This document shows positions 55,365-62,833 of a DNA stretch of 62,833 nt, piece after piece (position 1 is the first letter of the stretch; every line of letters starts with the position of its first letter). The stretch is from Acidimicrobiaceae bacterium (GTDB taxonomy: Bacteria; Actinomycetota; Acidimicrobiia; Acidimicrobiales; Ilumatobacteraceae): positions 195,001 through 257,833 of the forward strand of contig JADKGZ010000005.1 of assembly GCA_016722025.1 (NCBI GenBank), read 5' to 3'. Below the pieces are notes generated by a model. The model made no database searches and was not told where the DNA came from. It saw nothing but the letters and a program-made list of their open reading frames with translations. A program made the position numbers and the translations under genes.

Positions 55365-56611
55365 ATGCCGGTCGAGGCCACCACTCCGAGCCATGGCCGC
55401 GCCGTGCGGGCTGCGGTGCTGGCCGGCGCGGCCATCCGCATCGGCTACCTGCTCACCAAGTGGAACCAGCCGCTACGGCTGAACGATTCGTACTACTACA
55501 GCGGGCAGGCGTACCAGCTGGCCCATGGCCGGCTGTTCCGGGAGCTGTTCGTCGACCAGCCGGGGGCGGGCACGGCCCGCTGACATCGCTGCTGATGGCG
55601 CCGTTCAGCTGGGGCGACGACTTCGTGCGGTGGCAACGGATGGTCACCGTCGCGTGTGGGATCACGCTGGTGTGGCTGTTGGGTCGGCTGGGCACACGGT
55701 TGGGGGGCCGGCGGGTGGGCGTTGCCGCTGCCGCCATCGCTGCCGTCGCGCCCACGTTGTGGATGAACGACGGCTTGGTGATGTCGGAGAGCGTCAGCAT
55801 GCTGCTGGTCGCATGCGTGCTGTGGTTCGCACTCGACACCGTCGAGCGCGACGACCGACGGTCGCAGGTGGCACTGGGTGTGGCGCTCGGTCTCGGTGCG
55901 CTCGCCCGCAGCGAGCTGGTGCTGCTGATTCCGCTGGTGCTGCTGTGGTTGGTGATCGCACGCCGCCGCCGTGGCGACGCCCGCGTGCGTTCGGTGCTGC
56001 CGGTGGCCATGGTTGCCGCGGCGGTGCTGCTGCCGTGGGTGGCGTTCAACCTGGCCCGCTTCGAGAAGCCGGTGCTGCTCACCACCAACGACGGCACCAC
56101 CTGGCTGGGCGCCAACTGTGCCGACAGCTATCGCGGGGCGACGATGGGTGGCTGGACGGTGCTCTGCGTGGTCGCCGACCCCGACTACTCGCCCGACGAG
56201 GAGCCCAGCGTGCGGTCGGCCCGGCAACGATCGTTGGCAGTGCACTACGTGCGCGACCACCTCAGCGATGTACCCGGCGTCGTCTTGGCCAGAGTGGGGC
56301 GCACGCTCGATCTGTACGGTTTGCGCGACCTCGTCCATCAGGACGTGGGTGAGGAGCGGCCGCGTTGGGCCGCGTGGGCGGGCGTGGTCTCGTTCTGGTT
56401 GCTGGCGGCCGCGGCGGTGCTCGGCGCTCGGCTCGTTCGCCGCCGCGACCGTTGGTTGCTGCTGCTGCCAGTGCTGTTGGTGCTGTGCACGACGGTGCTG
56501 TTCTACGGCGGCCATCGCATTCGCTCGAGCGCGGAACCCACCGTGGTGCTGCTGGCCGCCGTCGCCGTCGCTGCCGGCAGGGGTGCGCGCGGCTACCGTG
56601 ACCAGCCGTGA
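55365..56611 (+). CDS. GT-C membrane glycosyltransferase, GT39/ArnT type (frameshift in sequence at about 55567)
   Basis: Restored length about 415 residues. The N-terminal piece (AVLAGAAIRIGYLLTKWN and the loop LNDSYYYSGQAYQLAHG) stops at 55583 as written. Adding one base in the G-rich run 55563-55570 joins it to GHGPLTSLLMAPFSWG and the remaining helices, giving the usual Asp-containing first loop followed by PLTS. The C-terminus is rich in helices. The ATG at 55365 is preferred. An in-frame ATG at 55317 is possible. It is probably co-transcribed with the next gene (19-base gap). Confidence 0.8.
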
Positions 56612-56630
56612 GGCCCAGAGGAACCAGTTC

Positions 56631-59093
56631 ATGATGTCAGCGCCCAGCTTTTCCAGGAGGCGCGCCGTCGTCTTGCGCTTGGTGACGGCGTTCGTCATCG
56701 GGTTCGTCAGCCTGACGCTGGAGATCGCCTACACGCGCGTCATCTCGTTCAAGCTCTTCTACTACTACACGTACTTCGTCATCGGCTTGGCATTGTTGGG
56801 GCTGGGCGCTGCCAGTGCGTTCACGTCGCTCTCCAACCGGTTGCGCTCGGTCGACACCGTGCGCCTGGTGCAACGCATCGCCCCACTGGCGGCCGTGGCG
56901 GGCGTGGTGGGTTACGCGGTGGTGGCCCGGCTGGCAACCGACGTCAACCTCATCTGGACCGGTTCCTTGCGGCAGGCACTGTGGCAGCTGGTGCTGCTGT
57001 TGGTGTTGTCGGTGTCCATCACCGGGGTGTTCTTCGCCGTCGGTGTGCTGTTCGCCTCGCTGGTGGTCAACCAAGCGGCGCACATGCGGCGGCTGTACTT
57101 CTGGGATCTTGCCGGTGCGGCGGCCGGATGCCTCGTGGCCGTGCCGTTGGAGTCCACGATCGGGCCGCCGGCGATGATCCTCGGTTCGCTCGTGCTGCTG
57201 GCGTTGCTGGGCCTCGGCATGGTGCTGGCCGAAGGTCGCCAGTGGGTCGCCACCGCAGTGTCGGTCGCGGCCGTCGCGCTGCTCGCGCTGGCATGTGGGC
57301 AGTTGGAGGTGCGCACCGACGCCACCAAGACCCTGAAGGACACCGACACGGTGGCGGCCGGCGACTGGGGCGCTGTGTTCCGTGTCGACGCAGTGGATCT
57401 GGGCGACCTGAAGGTGCTGCACCACGACGGCCTGTGGGGTTCGTCCATCTGGCGCTACGACGGCACCCCGGCGACCACTTCCCGGTTCGACACCGACATC
57501 CGCCAGGTGCCCTTCGCCGCGCTGGCGAACGACGCGCCGTCGGTGCTCATCATCGGCGCTGCGGGGGGTAACGAGATCATGGCCTCGCTCACCTATGGCG
57601 CCGGCCACGTCGACGCAGTGGAGCTGAACCCGGTCACGGTCAACATGCTGCGCAACACGTTCGCCGACTACTCGGGGCACGTCGTCGACGACCCGCGCGT
57701 CAACTACGTGCAAGGCGACGGACGCACCTTCCTGGCGCGATCCGACACGGAGTACGACCTCATCTGGTTCGTCGCGCCCGACAGCTACGCGGCTTCCAAC
57801 GCCGCCACTGCCGGCGCGTTCGTGCTGTCGGAGAGCTACCTGTACACCCGCGAGATGATCGAGACGGCGTTCGACCACCTCACCCCGCAGGGAGCCGTGG
57901 TGGCGCAGTTCGGCGACTTCGCGTTCGATCGCCGTCCCACGCGCACGGCTCGCTACCTCGTCACCGCGCGGGCGGCCATGGACGACCGTGTCGACGCGTT
58001 CGACCAGCACGTCGGCCTCATCATCGACACCGGCGAGGACGACCTGGAGAAGGTGAGCACCATCATGCTCTTCGCGTCCCCGGTCGACCCCGACGCGGTG
58101 GGGCGCATCGACGATGCGCTGCAGGGCCTCCCCAAGTCGGAGGCCAAGTACCTGCCCAACGCGGTGCGGGCCGACGGCGTCACGTCCGACCTGATCACGC
58201 TCGACGATGCGCAGGTCGAGGCGATCGTCGACGACTATCCGTTCGAGATCGGCGCCATCGACGACGACCGGCCGTTCTTCTGGCACTTCACCGACTTCGG
58301 CACCGTGATCACCGATTGGTCGCGCGACTTCGAGGACAACGACATCGCCATCGGTGAACGCCTGCTGGTGGTGCTGGTGGGTGTGTCCACCGTGGTTGCG
58401 GCACTCTTCCTGTGGTTGCCGTTCGGCCTCACCAGGCGTCGTGGTCAGGCGGTGAAGGTGCGCGGCCGAGCACGCCTGTTCGGGTACTTCGCCGCGCTCG
58501 GGCTGGGCTTCATGCTGATCGAGATCTCGATGATCCAACGCTTCGCGCTGCTGCTCGGGTTCCCGACGCTGTCGCTGTCAGTCTCGCTGTTCACGCTGCT
58601 CATCGCCACCGCAGTGGGGGCACGATTCTCCGGGGTGGTCAAGCGTTGGCCGGTGGTGGGCCTGCCGGCGGTGGTCGGCTCGCTGGTGGTGCTCAGCCTG
58701 GTGTACATCTCGGTCGTCGACTCCATCACCGATACCGCGCTGGCATGGCCGCAGTGGGCGCGCATCGTCGTGGTGGTGGCGCTGCTGTTCCCCGTGGGCC
58801 TGTTGCTGGGGGTGTTCCTGCCCACCGGCATCGATGCCGCGGTCGAGGCATCGGGCAGCGACGAGGCGGTGCGTGGCCGCCTCGTGGCCTGGTGCTGGGC
58901 GGTCAACGGCTTCTTCTCGGTCATCGGCTCGTCGGTCACCACCATCCTCTCGATGGCGGTGGGCTTCAACCAGGCACTCCTCACCGGATTGGGCATGTAC
59001 GTGGCGGCCGTGGTGCTGCAGCTGCTGGCGCAGAGCGATGCCGAGGAGACCCTCGATGCTGTGCACGCGTATCCCACGTTGCACACCGAGTAG
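56631..59093 (+). CDS. Large membrane protein with spermidine-synthase-like domain
   Basis: 820 residues. Six or seven N-terminal helices starting with VVLRLVTAFVIGFVSLTLEIAYTRVISF are followed by a soluble Rossmann domain with VLIIGAAGGNEIMASLTYG, VDAVELNPVTVNML and VQGDGRTFL, as in spermidine synthases and related methyltransferases. At least six C-terminal helices follow. The usual polyamine-synthase Asp-Tyr pocket reads WFVAPDSYAA here, so the aminopropyl reaction is not certain. AGAGGA nine bases before the ATG sets the start. It is located between glycosyl- and acyltransferases. Its role is unknown. Confidence 0.82.
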   Translation: MMSAPSFSRRRAVVLRLVTAFVIGFVSLTLEIAYTRVISFKLFYYYTYFVIGLALLGLGAASAFTSLSNRLRSVDTVRLVQRIAPLAAVAGVVGYAVVARLATDVNLIWTGSLRQALWQLVLLLVLSVSITGVFFAVGVLFASLVVNQAAHMRRLYFWDLAGAAAGCLVAVPLESTIGPPAMILGSLVLLALLGLGMVLAEGRQWVATAVSVAAVALLALACGQLEVRTDATKTLKDTDTVAAGDWGAVFRVDAVDLGDLKVLHHDGLWGSSIWRYDGTPATTSRFDTDIRQVPFAALANDAPSVLIIGAAGGNEIMASLTYGAGHVDAVELNPVTVNMLRNTFADYSGHVVDDPRVNYVQGDGRTFLARSDTEYDLIWFVAPDSYAASNAATAGAFVLSESYLYTREMIETAFDHLTPQGAVVAQFGDFAFDRRPTRTARYLVTARAAMDDRVDAFDQHVGLIIDTGEDDLEKVSTIMLFASPVDPDAVGRIDDALQGLPKSEAKYLPNAVRADGVTSDLITLDDAQVEAIVDDYPFEIGAIDDDRPFFWHFTDFGTVITDWSRDFEDNDIAIGERLLVVLVGVSTVVAALFLWLPFGLTRRRGQAVKVRGRARLFGYFAALGLGFMLIEISMIQRFALLLGFPTLSLSVSLFTLLIATAVGARFSGVVKRWPVVGLPAVVGSLVVLSLVYISVVDSITDTALAWPQWARIVVVVALLFPVGLLLGVFLPTGIDAAVEASGSDEAVRGRLVAWCWAVNGFFSVIGSSVTTILSMAVGFNQALLTGLGMYVAAVVLQLLAQSDAEETLDAVHAYPTLHTE

Positions 59094-59095
59094 TG

Positions 59096-61100
59096 GTGAC
59101 CAGCAGCACCGACACGCCAGCTCGCTCGCTGGCGCACCAGCCGGCGCTCGACGGCATCCGAGCACTGGCGATCGCTGGTGCTGTGCTTCCACGCGGGCTT
59201 CGGTTGGATGCACGGTGGCTACTTCGGTGTGTCGGTGTTCTTCACCCTCTCCGGGTTCCTCATCACGATGCTGTTGCTCACCGAGCTCCAGGCCGGTGGC
59301 ACCGTGTCGCTGCGCAGGTTCTACGCACGACGGCTGCGCCGGCTGCTGCCCGCCAGCACCGCCTGCGTGCTGGCGGTGCTGGCCGCGCGAGCGCTCGGCG
59401 AGTTCCAGCTGGTCGCCGGCTTCTCCGCCCAGATGCGTGGTGCCGTGGCGCAGGTGTCCAACTGGGTGCAGCTGGCAGGGAGCTCCAGCTACAGCGCATT
59501 GTTCGCACAATCGGCCGCGCTCGTGTCGCCGGTCGCGCTACTGGTCGCTGGCCATCGAGGAGCAGTTCTACCTGCTGTGGCCGGTGGTGGCCGTGGCGCT
59601 CGCTCGGCGGGCGAGGCGTGCTGGCCGGCCCGTGCTGCGACCGTTCGCGCTGCTCACCGCGCTGTGTGCGCTGGTGGCACCGGCGATCGCCGTCGTTGCC
59701 GGGCCCGATGCGGCGTACTGGGCCACGCCCGCCAGGCTGGGTGAGATGCTGGTCGGCGCCACCGCCGCTGCATGGTTGGTGAACGGCGGGCGGGTGCCTG
59801 CCCGCGCTCGCTACCTCGCGCCGCCGGCGCTGGGTGCGGTGGTGGCGTTGGCGGTGCTGCTGCCTGCCGGCTCGGGGCCGGCGTACACAGGGTGGATGAC
59901 ACCCTTGGCGCTGGTGTCGGTGGCGTTGGTGCTGTCGCTGCAGGTGCCCGGTGCGGTGCGCAGCACCTTGTCACTGCGGCCGGTGGTGTGGTTGGGCACC
60001 ATCAGCTACGGCGTGTACCTGTATCACTGGCCGGTCTTCCTGCTGCTGCGCCAGCACGGGTGGCAGCTGGCACGGCCCGGGGGGTTCGCGGTGGCCACGG
60101 GCATCACGCTGGCGGTGTCGGTGGTGTCGTTCTACGCGCTCGAGCAGCCGATCCGCCGTTGCCACTGGGCGCCAGGGCGAACCTACGTGGTGGCGGGAGC
60201 GACGATGGCGGTGGCGCTGCTCGTCATCGCCGTGATGCCCGCCACCCGCGGGTTCCTCGAGCCCGACCGGGAGGTGCTCGATGCGGCAGCGATCGACATC
60301 GACGCACCGCCGGTGCCGTTGCAGGCGGCGACGAGCTCGGTTGCCGTCGACGGTGCAGTGGCTGTGGCCGCGGCGGGGCCGGTGAAGACGTCGTCGGGTG
60401 CGGTGCTGCCGCCAGCGCCCAACCGGCCGGTTCGCATCATGGTGGTCGGCGACTCGACTGCGTTCTACCTGGGGCAGGGTTTGGCCGCGTGGGCGGGCGA
60501 CCACCCGCAGCACGCGCAAGTCGATGTGCTGTACTGCCAGGGGTGTGGGTTCATCCTCGATGGCACCATCACCAGCTTCGAGGCGGCCTCGTTCGTGGCG
60601 CAGTCGCGGGTGGTGGTGCAGCAGGAGATGCTCGAGCACATTGCCGCCCTGCAGCCAGACGTGGTGGTGCTGATGAGCACCGTCAACGACATCGCCAACC
60701 GGCAGTGGGACGCCGCCGAGGGCGTGCTCACCCCCGCAGATCCTCGTTACCGTGCTCGCATGGTGGCCGCGTACGGCGCAGTCACCGACTCCGTGCTGGC
60801 GGCAGGAGTGCCGCACCTGGTGTGGGTGAACCCGCCGATTCCTGCGGGGTGTGGGATCCGCCGGAGATGAGCGAGGACGCGCAACTGGGTGGCGACGTGA
60901 TCCGGGAAGTGGCGGCAGCGGCGGGTGCGGCGGTGAACGTCAACGAGCTCGACGCGTGGTTCACGCTCACCGGCCATGCCGCCGATCGGAGTTGGCGGCC
61001 CGACGGCACCCACCTCACCGAGCAGTCCGCGAAGGAACTGGCCGGCGAGTTCCTGGGCGCCTGGCTCGTTCAGACCGCGTTGCGGCCGTCGGCGGGTTGA
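59096..61100 (+). CDS. Acyltransferase 3 with C-terminal SGNH domain (three frame breaks in sequence)
   Basis: Restored length about 668 residues. Four frame pieces join into one family-like protein: QPALDGIRALAIAG, then VLCFHAGFGWMHGGYFGVSVFFTLSGF, then RYWSLAIEEQFYLLWP with more helices and an SGNH domain (VVGDSTAFYLG, nucleophile Ser in GDS), then VWDPPEMSEDAQ to RPDGTHLT (Asp/His of block V). Breaks lie near 59178 (+1), 59530 (+1) and 60847 (-1, in a GGGG run). OafA-like proteins of this design O-acylate extracellular polysaccharide. The 3' end overlaps the convergent AftD-like gene by 31 bases. Confidence 0.82.
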
Positions 61101-62833
61101 TGCGTGCTCGCTGCGGGCGGTGCGCGGTCGAGCAGGCTGGCAGCCACCAGCAGCGTCACCACCAACAGCCCGGGCCCGTGCAGCTTCTCCCACAGGCCGG
61201 GCCAGCCGGCATTGGCGACGAAGCGCTCCGCAAGTTGGCGCTGCGTGATGCGAGCACCAATGGCGACCACCAGCAGCAGCGCCGTGGCGCCGGCGATGGC
61301 CGGCCGTCGGAACGCGATCATGGCCAACGCCGGGACCAGTGACACCGCTGCCATCTGCGGCGAGACCAGCAGTCCGGTGAGCCCGACCAGCACCACGCCG
61401 CTGGCAACCGCCTGTGGCCACGCAACCGGAGACCACAGCGACCGATCGAGCCTCGGTGGTGTCGCCACCCAGGTCGGTGGCGCGAACGACGTCCAGCGAC
61501 GGCGGCGACCGACGGCCAGTGCGATGCAGCCCAGTACTGCAAGGGCCGAGACGATGAGTGCGTACGTGACCGGCGGCTGGGCCTGCCACTCGATCTGCAC
61601 GGTGGTGGGGTTGTCGGTGGGCGCCAGCCACCATCCGTTGAAGCCACCGGCGACCTGCTGCGGTGGCGGCAGCTGCGTGTCGTCGATGCTCGCCGACCAG
61701 CCGGTGTTGAAGCCTTCGCCCATGATCAACCAGCAGCCGGTGGGGCACGCAGCGACGGTGGCGGTGCGGGTGGTGCGAGTGCGCTCGACGGTGACCTGCG
61801 GAGCCGGCGTGCGGGCGGCCGCCGACACGCCGTCGTCGAGCACGAGCTGATTCACGTCGACGCCCGCCGTCAGGCCGTTGGCGGTGCTCACCCGGTGAGT
61901 GCCGGCGGTGAGGGAGAGCGGCTCGCACGTGGTCACCCGAGCAGGGCGGCCGGCCGCGATGTCGGCCTGGGCCTGAGTCGTGAGCAACAGCCCGACGGGC
62001 AGCTCGTCGATCTGCAACAGGGTGTCGTCGCACCTGTCGTCGCCGGCGGCGGCCATCACCGGCAGTGCGATCGCCGGTGAGACCAGCTCGCGAATGGCGA
62101 CCGGCAGCGTGGTGGGCTCGCCGAACCGGCGGTCGATGGTGGTGGAGGCGGCGATGCCGGTGACGGTGAGCGTGAACTGCTCGCCGGCGACGGGCGCCGG
62201 GAGCGCCAGCGTGCTGCGGCCCTCGGCGTCGGGAGCGGGCACCGCGAGGTCGACGGTGGCGCCGCCACCGGCGATGCGAACAGCGGTGATCAGCGAGTGC
62301 TGGGCATCGATCGTCTGCACCAGGTCGAAGGTGGTGAGCGGGGCGCCGTTCAGCGGCACCGTCAGCGTGGAGCCGACCACGTCGACGAACGGTGATGTCC
62401 AGGCGGTGGTCGTGTCGTTGTCTGCCGCGAAGCGGCCGCGGGCGGCCGGCACGCCGGTGAGGCGCCGATCGGCGGTGGCGCCGCTGGCGCCCTGCTGCCG
62501 GTCGAGCACCGCATCGGGGGCCCGGTCGTTGCGCTGCAGTGCAACGGTGACATCGAACCGGTGGGCGCCCGCGAGCGAGAACTCGCGTTGCAGGGTGGCC
62601 TCGGGGTCGTCGCGCCAGCGGTTGCGCGGGTCCACTCGCAACCGGGTGAGCACCACTGCGGTGGGTGCATCGTCGGCTGCAGCGACTGCGGTGACTGGCA
62701 CGCGCACCACTTCCGGGTGTGTGCCGATGCCGAGCTCGGCGAAACCGACGGCCGACGGCCCGGTGTCGGTGCCACCCTCGCGTGGGCCGATGCCGGTGAT
62801 GGTGATGGTGAGCGAAGCGCCGGCGTCGACCGC
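61070..62833 (-). CDS. AftD-like arabinofuranosyltransferase, C-terminal part (5' end outside window)
   Basis: 587 residues to the window edge, frame open. Beta-rich carbohydrate-binding-like modules include VGFAELGIGTHPEVVRVP, later WTSPFVDVVGSTLTVPL, and near 61,620-61,730 LIMGEGFNTGWSASI and GGFNGWWLAP. Four membrane helices lie at the C-terminus (VTYALIVSALAVLGCIALAVG and following). This order and the GFNxGW/GGFNGWWL motifs match the C-terminal half of the long AftD family (alpha-1,3-arabinofuranosyltransferase, about 1400 residues), whose catalytic GT-C half would lie right of the window. It would use the lipid arabinose made by the DprE1/DprE2 operon. Confidence 0.75.
   Translation of the reverse strand, partial: AVDAGASLTITITGIGPREGGTDTGPSAVGFAELGIGTHPEVVRVPVTAVAAADDAPTAVVLTRLRVDPRNRWRDDPEATLQREFSLAGAHRFDVTVALQRNDRAPDAVLDRQQGASGATADRRLTGVPAARGRFAADNDTTTAWTSPFVDVVGSTLTVPLNGAPLTTFDLVQTIDAQHSLITAVRIAGGGATVDLAVPAPDAEGRSTLALPAPVAGEQFTLTVTGIAASTTIDRRFGEPTTLPVAIRELVSPAIALPVMAAAGDDRCDDTLLQIDELPVGLLLTTQAQADIAAGRPARVTTCEPLSLTAGTHRVSTANGLTAGVDVNQLVLDDGVSAAARTPAPQVTVERTRTTRTATVAACPTGCWLIMGEGFNTGWSASIDDTQLPPPQQVAGGFNGWWLAPTDNPTTVQIEWQAQPPVTYALIVSALAVLGCIALAVGRRRRWTSFAPPTWVATPPRLDRSLWSPVAWPQAVASGVVLVGLTGLLVSPQMAAVSLVPALAMIAFRRPAIAGATALLLVVAIGARITQRQLAERFVANAGWPGLWEKLHGPGLLVVTLLVAASLLDRAPPAASTHQPADGRNAV

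Overview
The window is high-GC, densely packed bacterial DNA. It starts inside a 23S rRNA gene (16S lies outside the window), continues through 5S, and then carries about 47 protein genes on both strands. Many neighbouring genes share ATGA or GTGA stop/start overlaps. GTG starts are common. The order HAD-IIA phosphatase - tlyA - nadK - recN - pyrG - Nudix - xerD - scpA - scpB - rluB matches the actinobacterial order known from Mycobacterium tuberculosis (Rv1692 to Rv1711). Gene content and composition point to Actinomycetota, most likely class Acidimicrobiia (Ilumatobacter-like). That placement is inference from memory, not from a search.

Layout. 1-2.4 kb: 23S 3' part, 5S and a terminator. 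2.4-7.6 kb: a TPR protein with a disordered RG/RS-rich head, an SSB-like OB protein, class II fructose-bisphosphate aldolase, a DUF1015 protein and a HAD-IIA phosphatase. 7.5-19.6 kb: the conserved housekeeping run (phasin-like protein, tlyA, nadK, recN, murJ, PAP2 enzyme, membrane glycosyltransferase, HAD, pyrG, Nudix, xerD, HD protein). 19.6-27.5 kb: trpS, a secreted subtilase, a lipoprotein, and a GT-C / HAD / UbiA unit. 27.5-32.1 kb: scpA-scpB-rluB-tyrA-aroA. 32.1-36.5 kb: an operon of HAD-IB phosphatase, UbiA phosphoribosyltransferase, methyltransferase, DprE1 and DprE2, the route to polyprenyl-phosphoryl-arabinose. 36.5-62.8 kb: an envelope-glycan region with GT-C membrane glycosyltransferases, polyprenyl-phosphate sugar synthases, a GT4 enzyme, two acyltransferases, methyltransferases, a GMC oxidoreductase with small subunit, two SDR enzymes and, at the right edge, the C-terminal part of an AftD-like arabinofuranosyltransferase.

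How it fits together. The UbiA-DprE1-DprE2 cassette should supply polyprenyl-phosphoryl-D-arabinofuranose on the membrane. The GT2 enzymes should supply polyprenyl-phosphoryl hexoses. The GT-C proteins and the AftD-like protein are the kind of enzymes that use such donors outside the membrane. The acyl- and methyltransferases could decorate the product. An arabinan-containing envelope polymer outside the mycolic-acid bacteria is the main biological suggestion of this window.

Quality warning. Nine single-base reading-frame breaks are visible, in the phasin-like gene, trpS, the subtilase, aroA, two GT-C genes and three times in one acyltransferase. Each restores a full family-like protein if one base is added or removed, and trpS and aroA are normally needed genes. 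Sequence or assembly indels are therefore the likeliest cause. Genes are given over their restored extent and the break point is stated.
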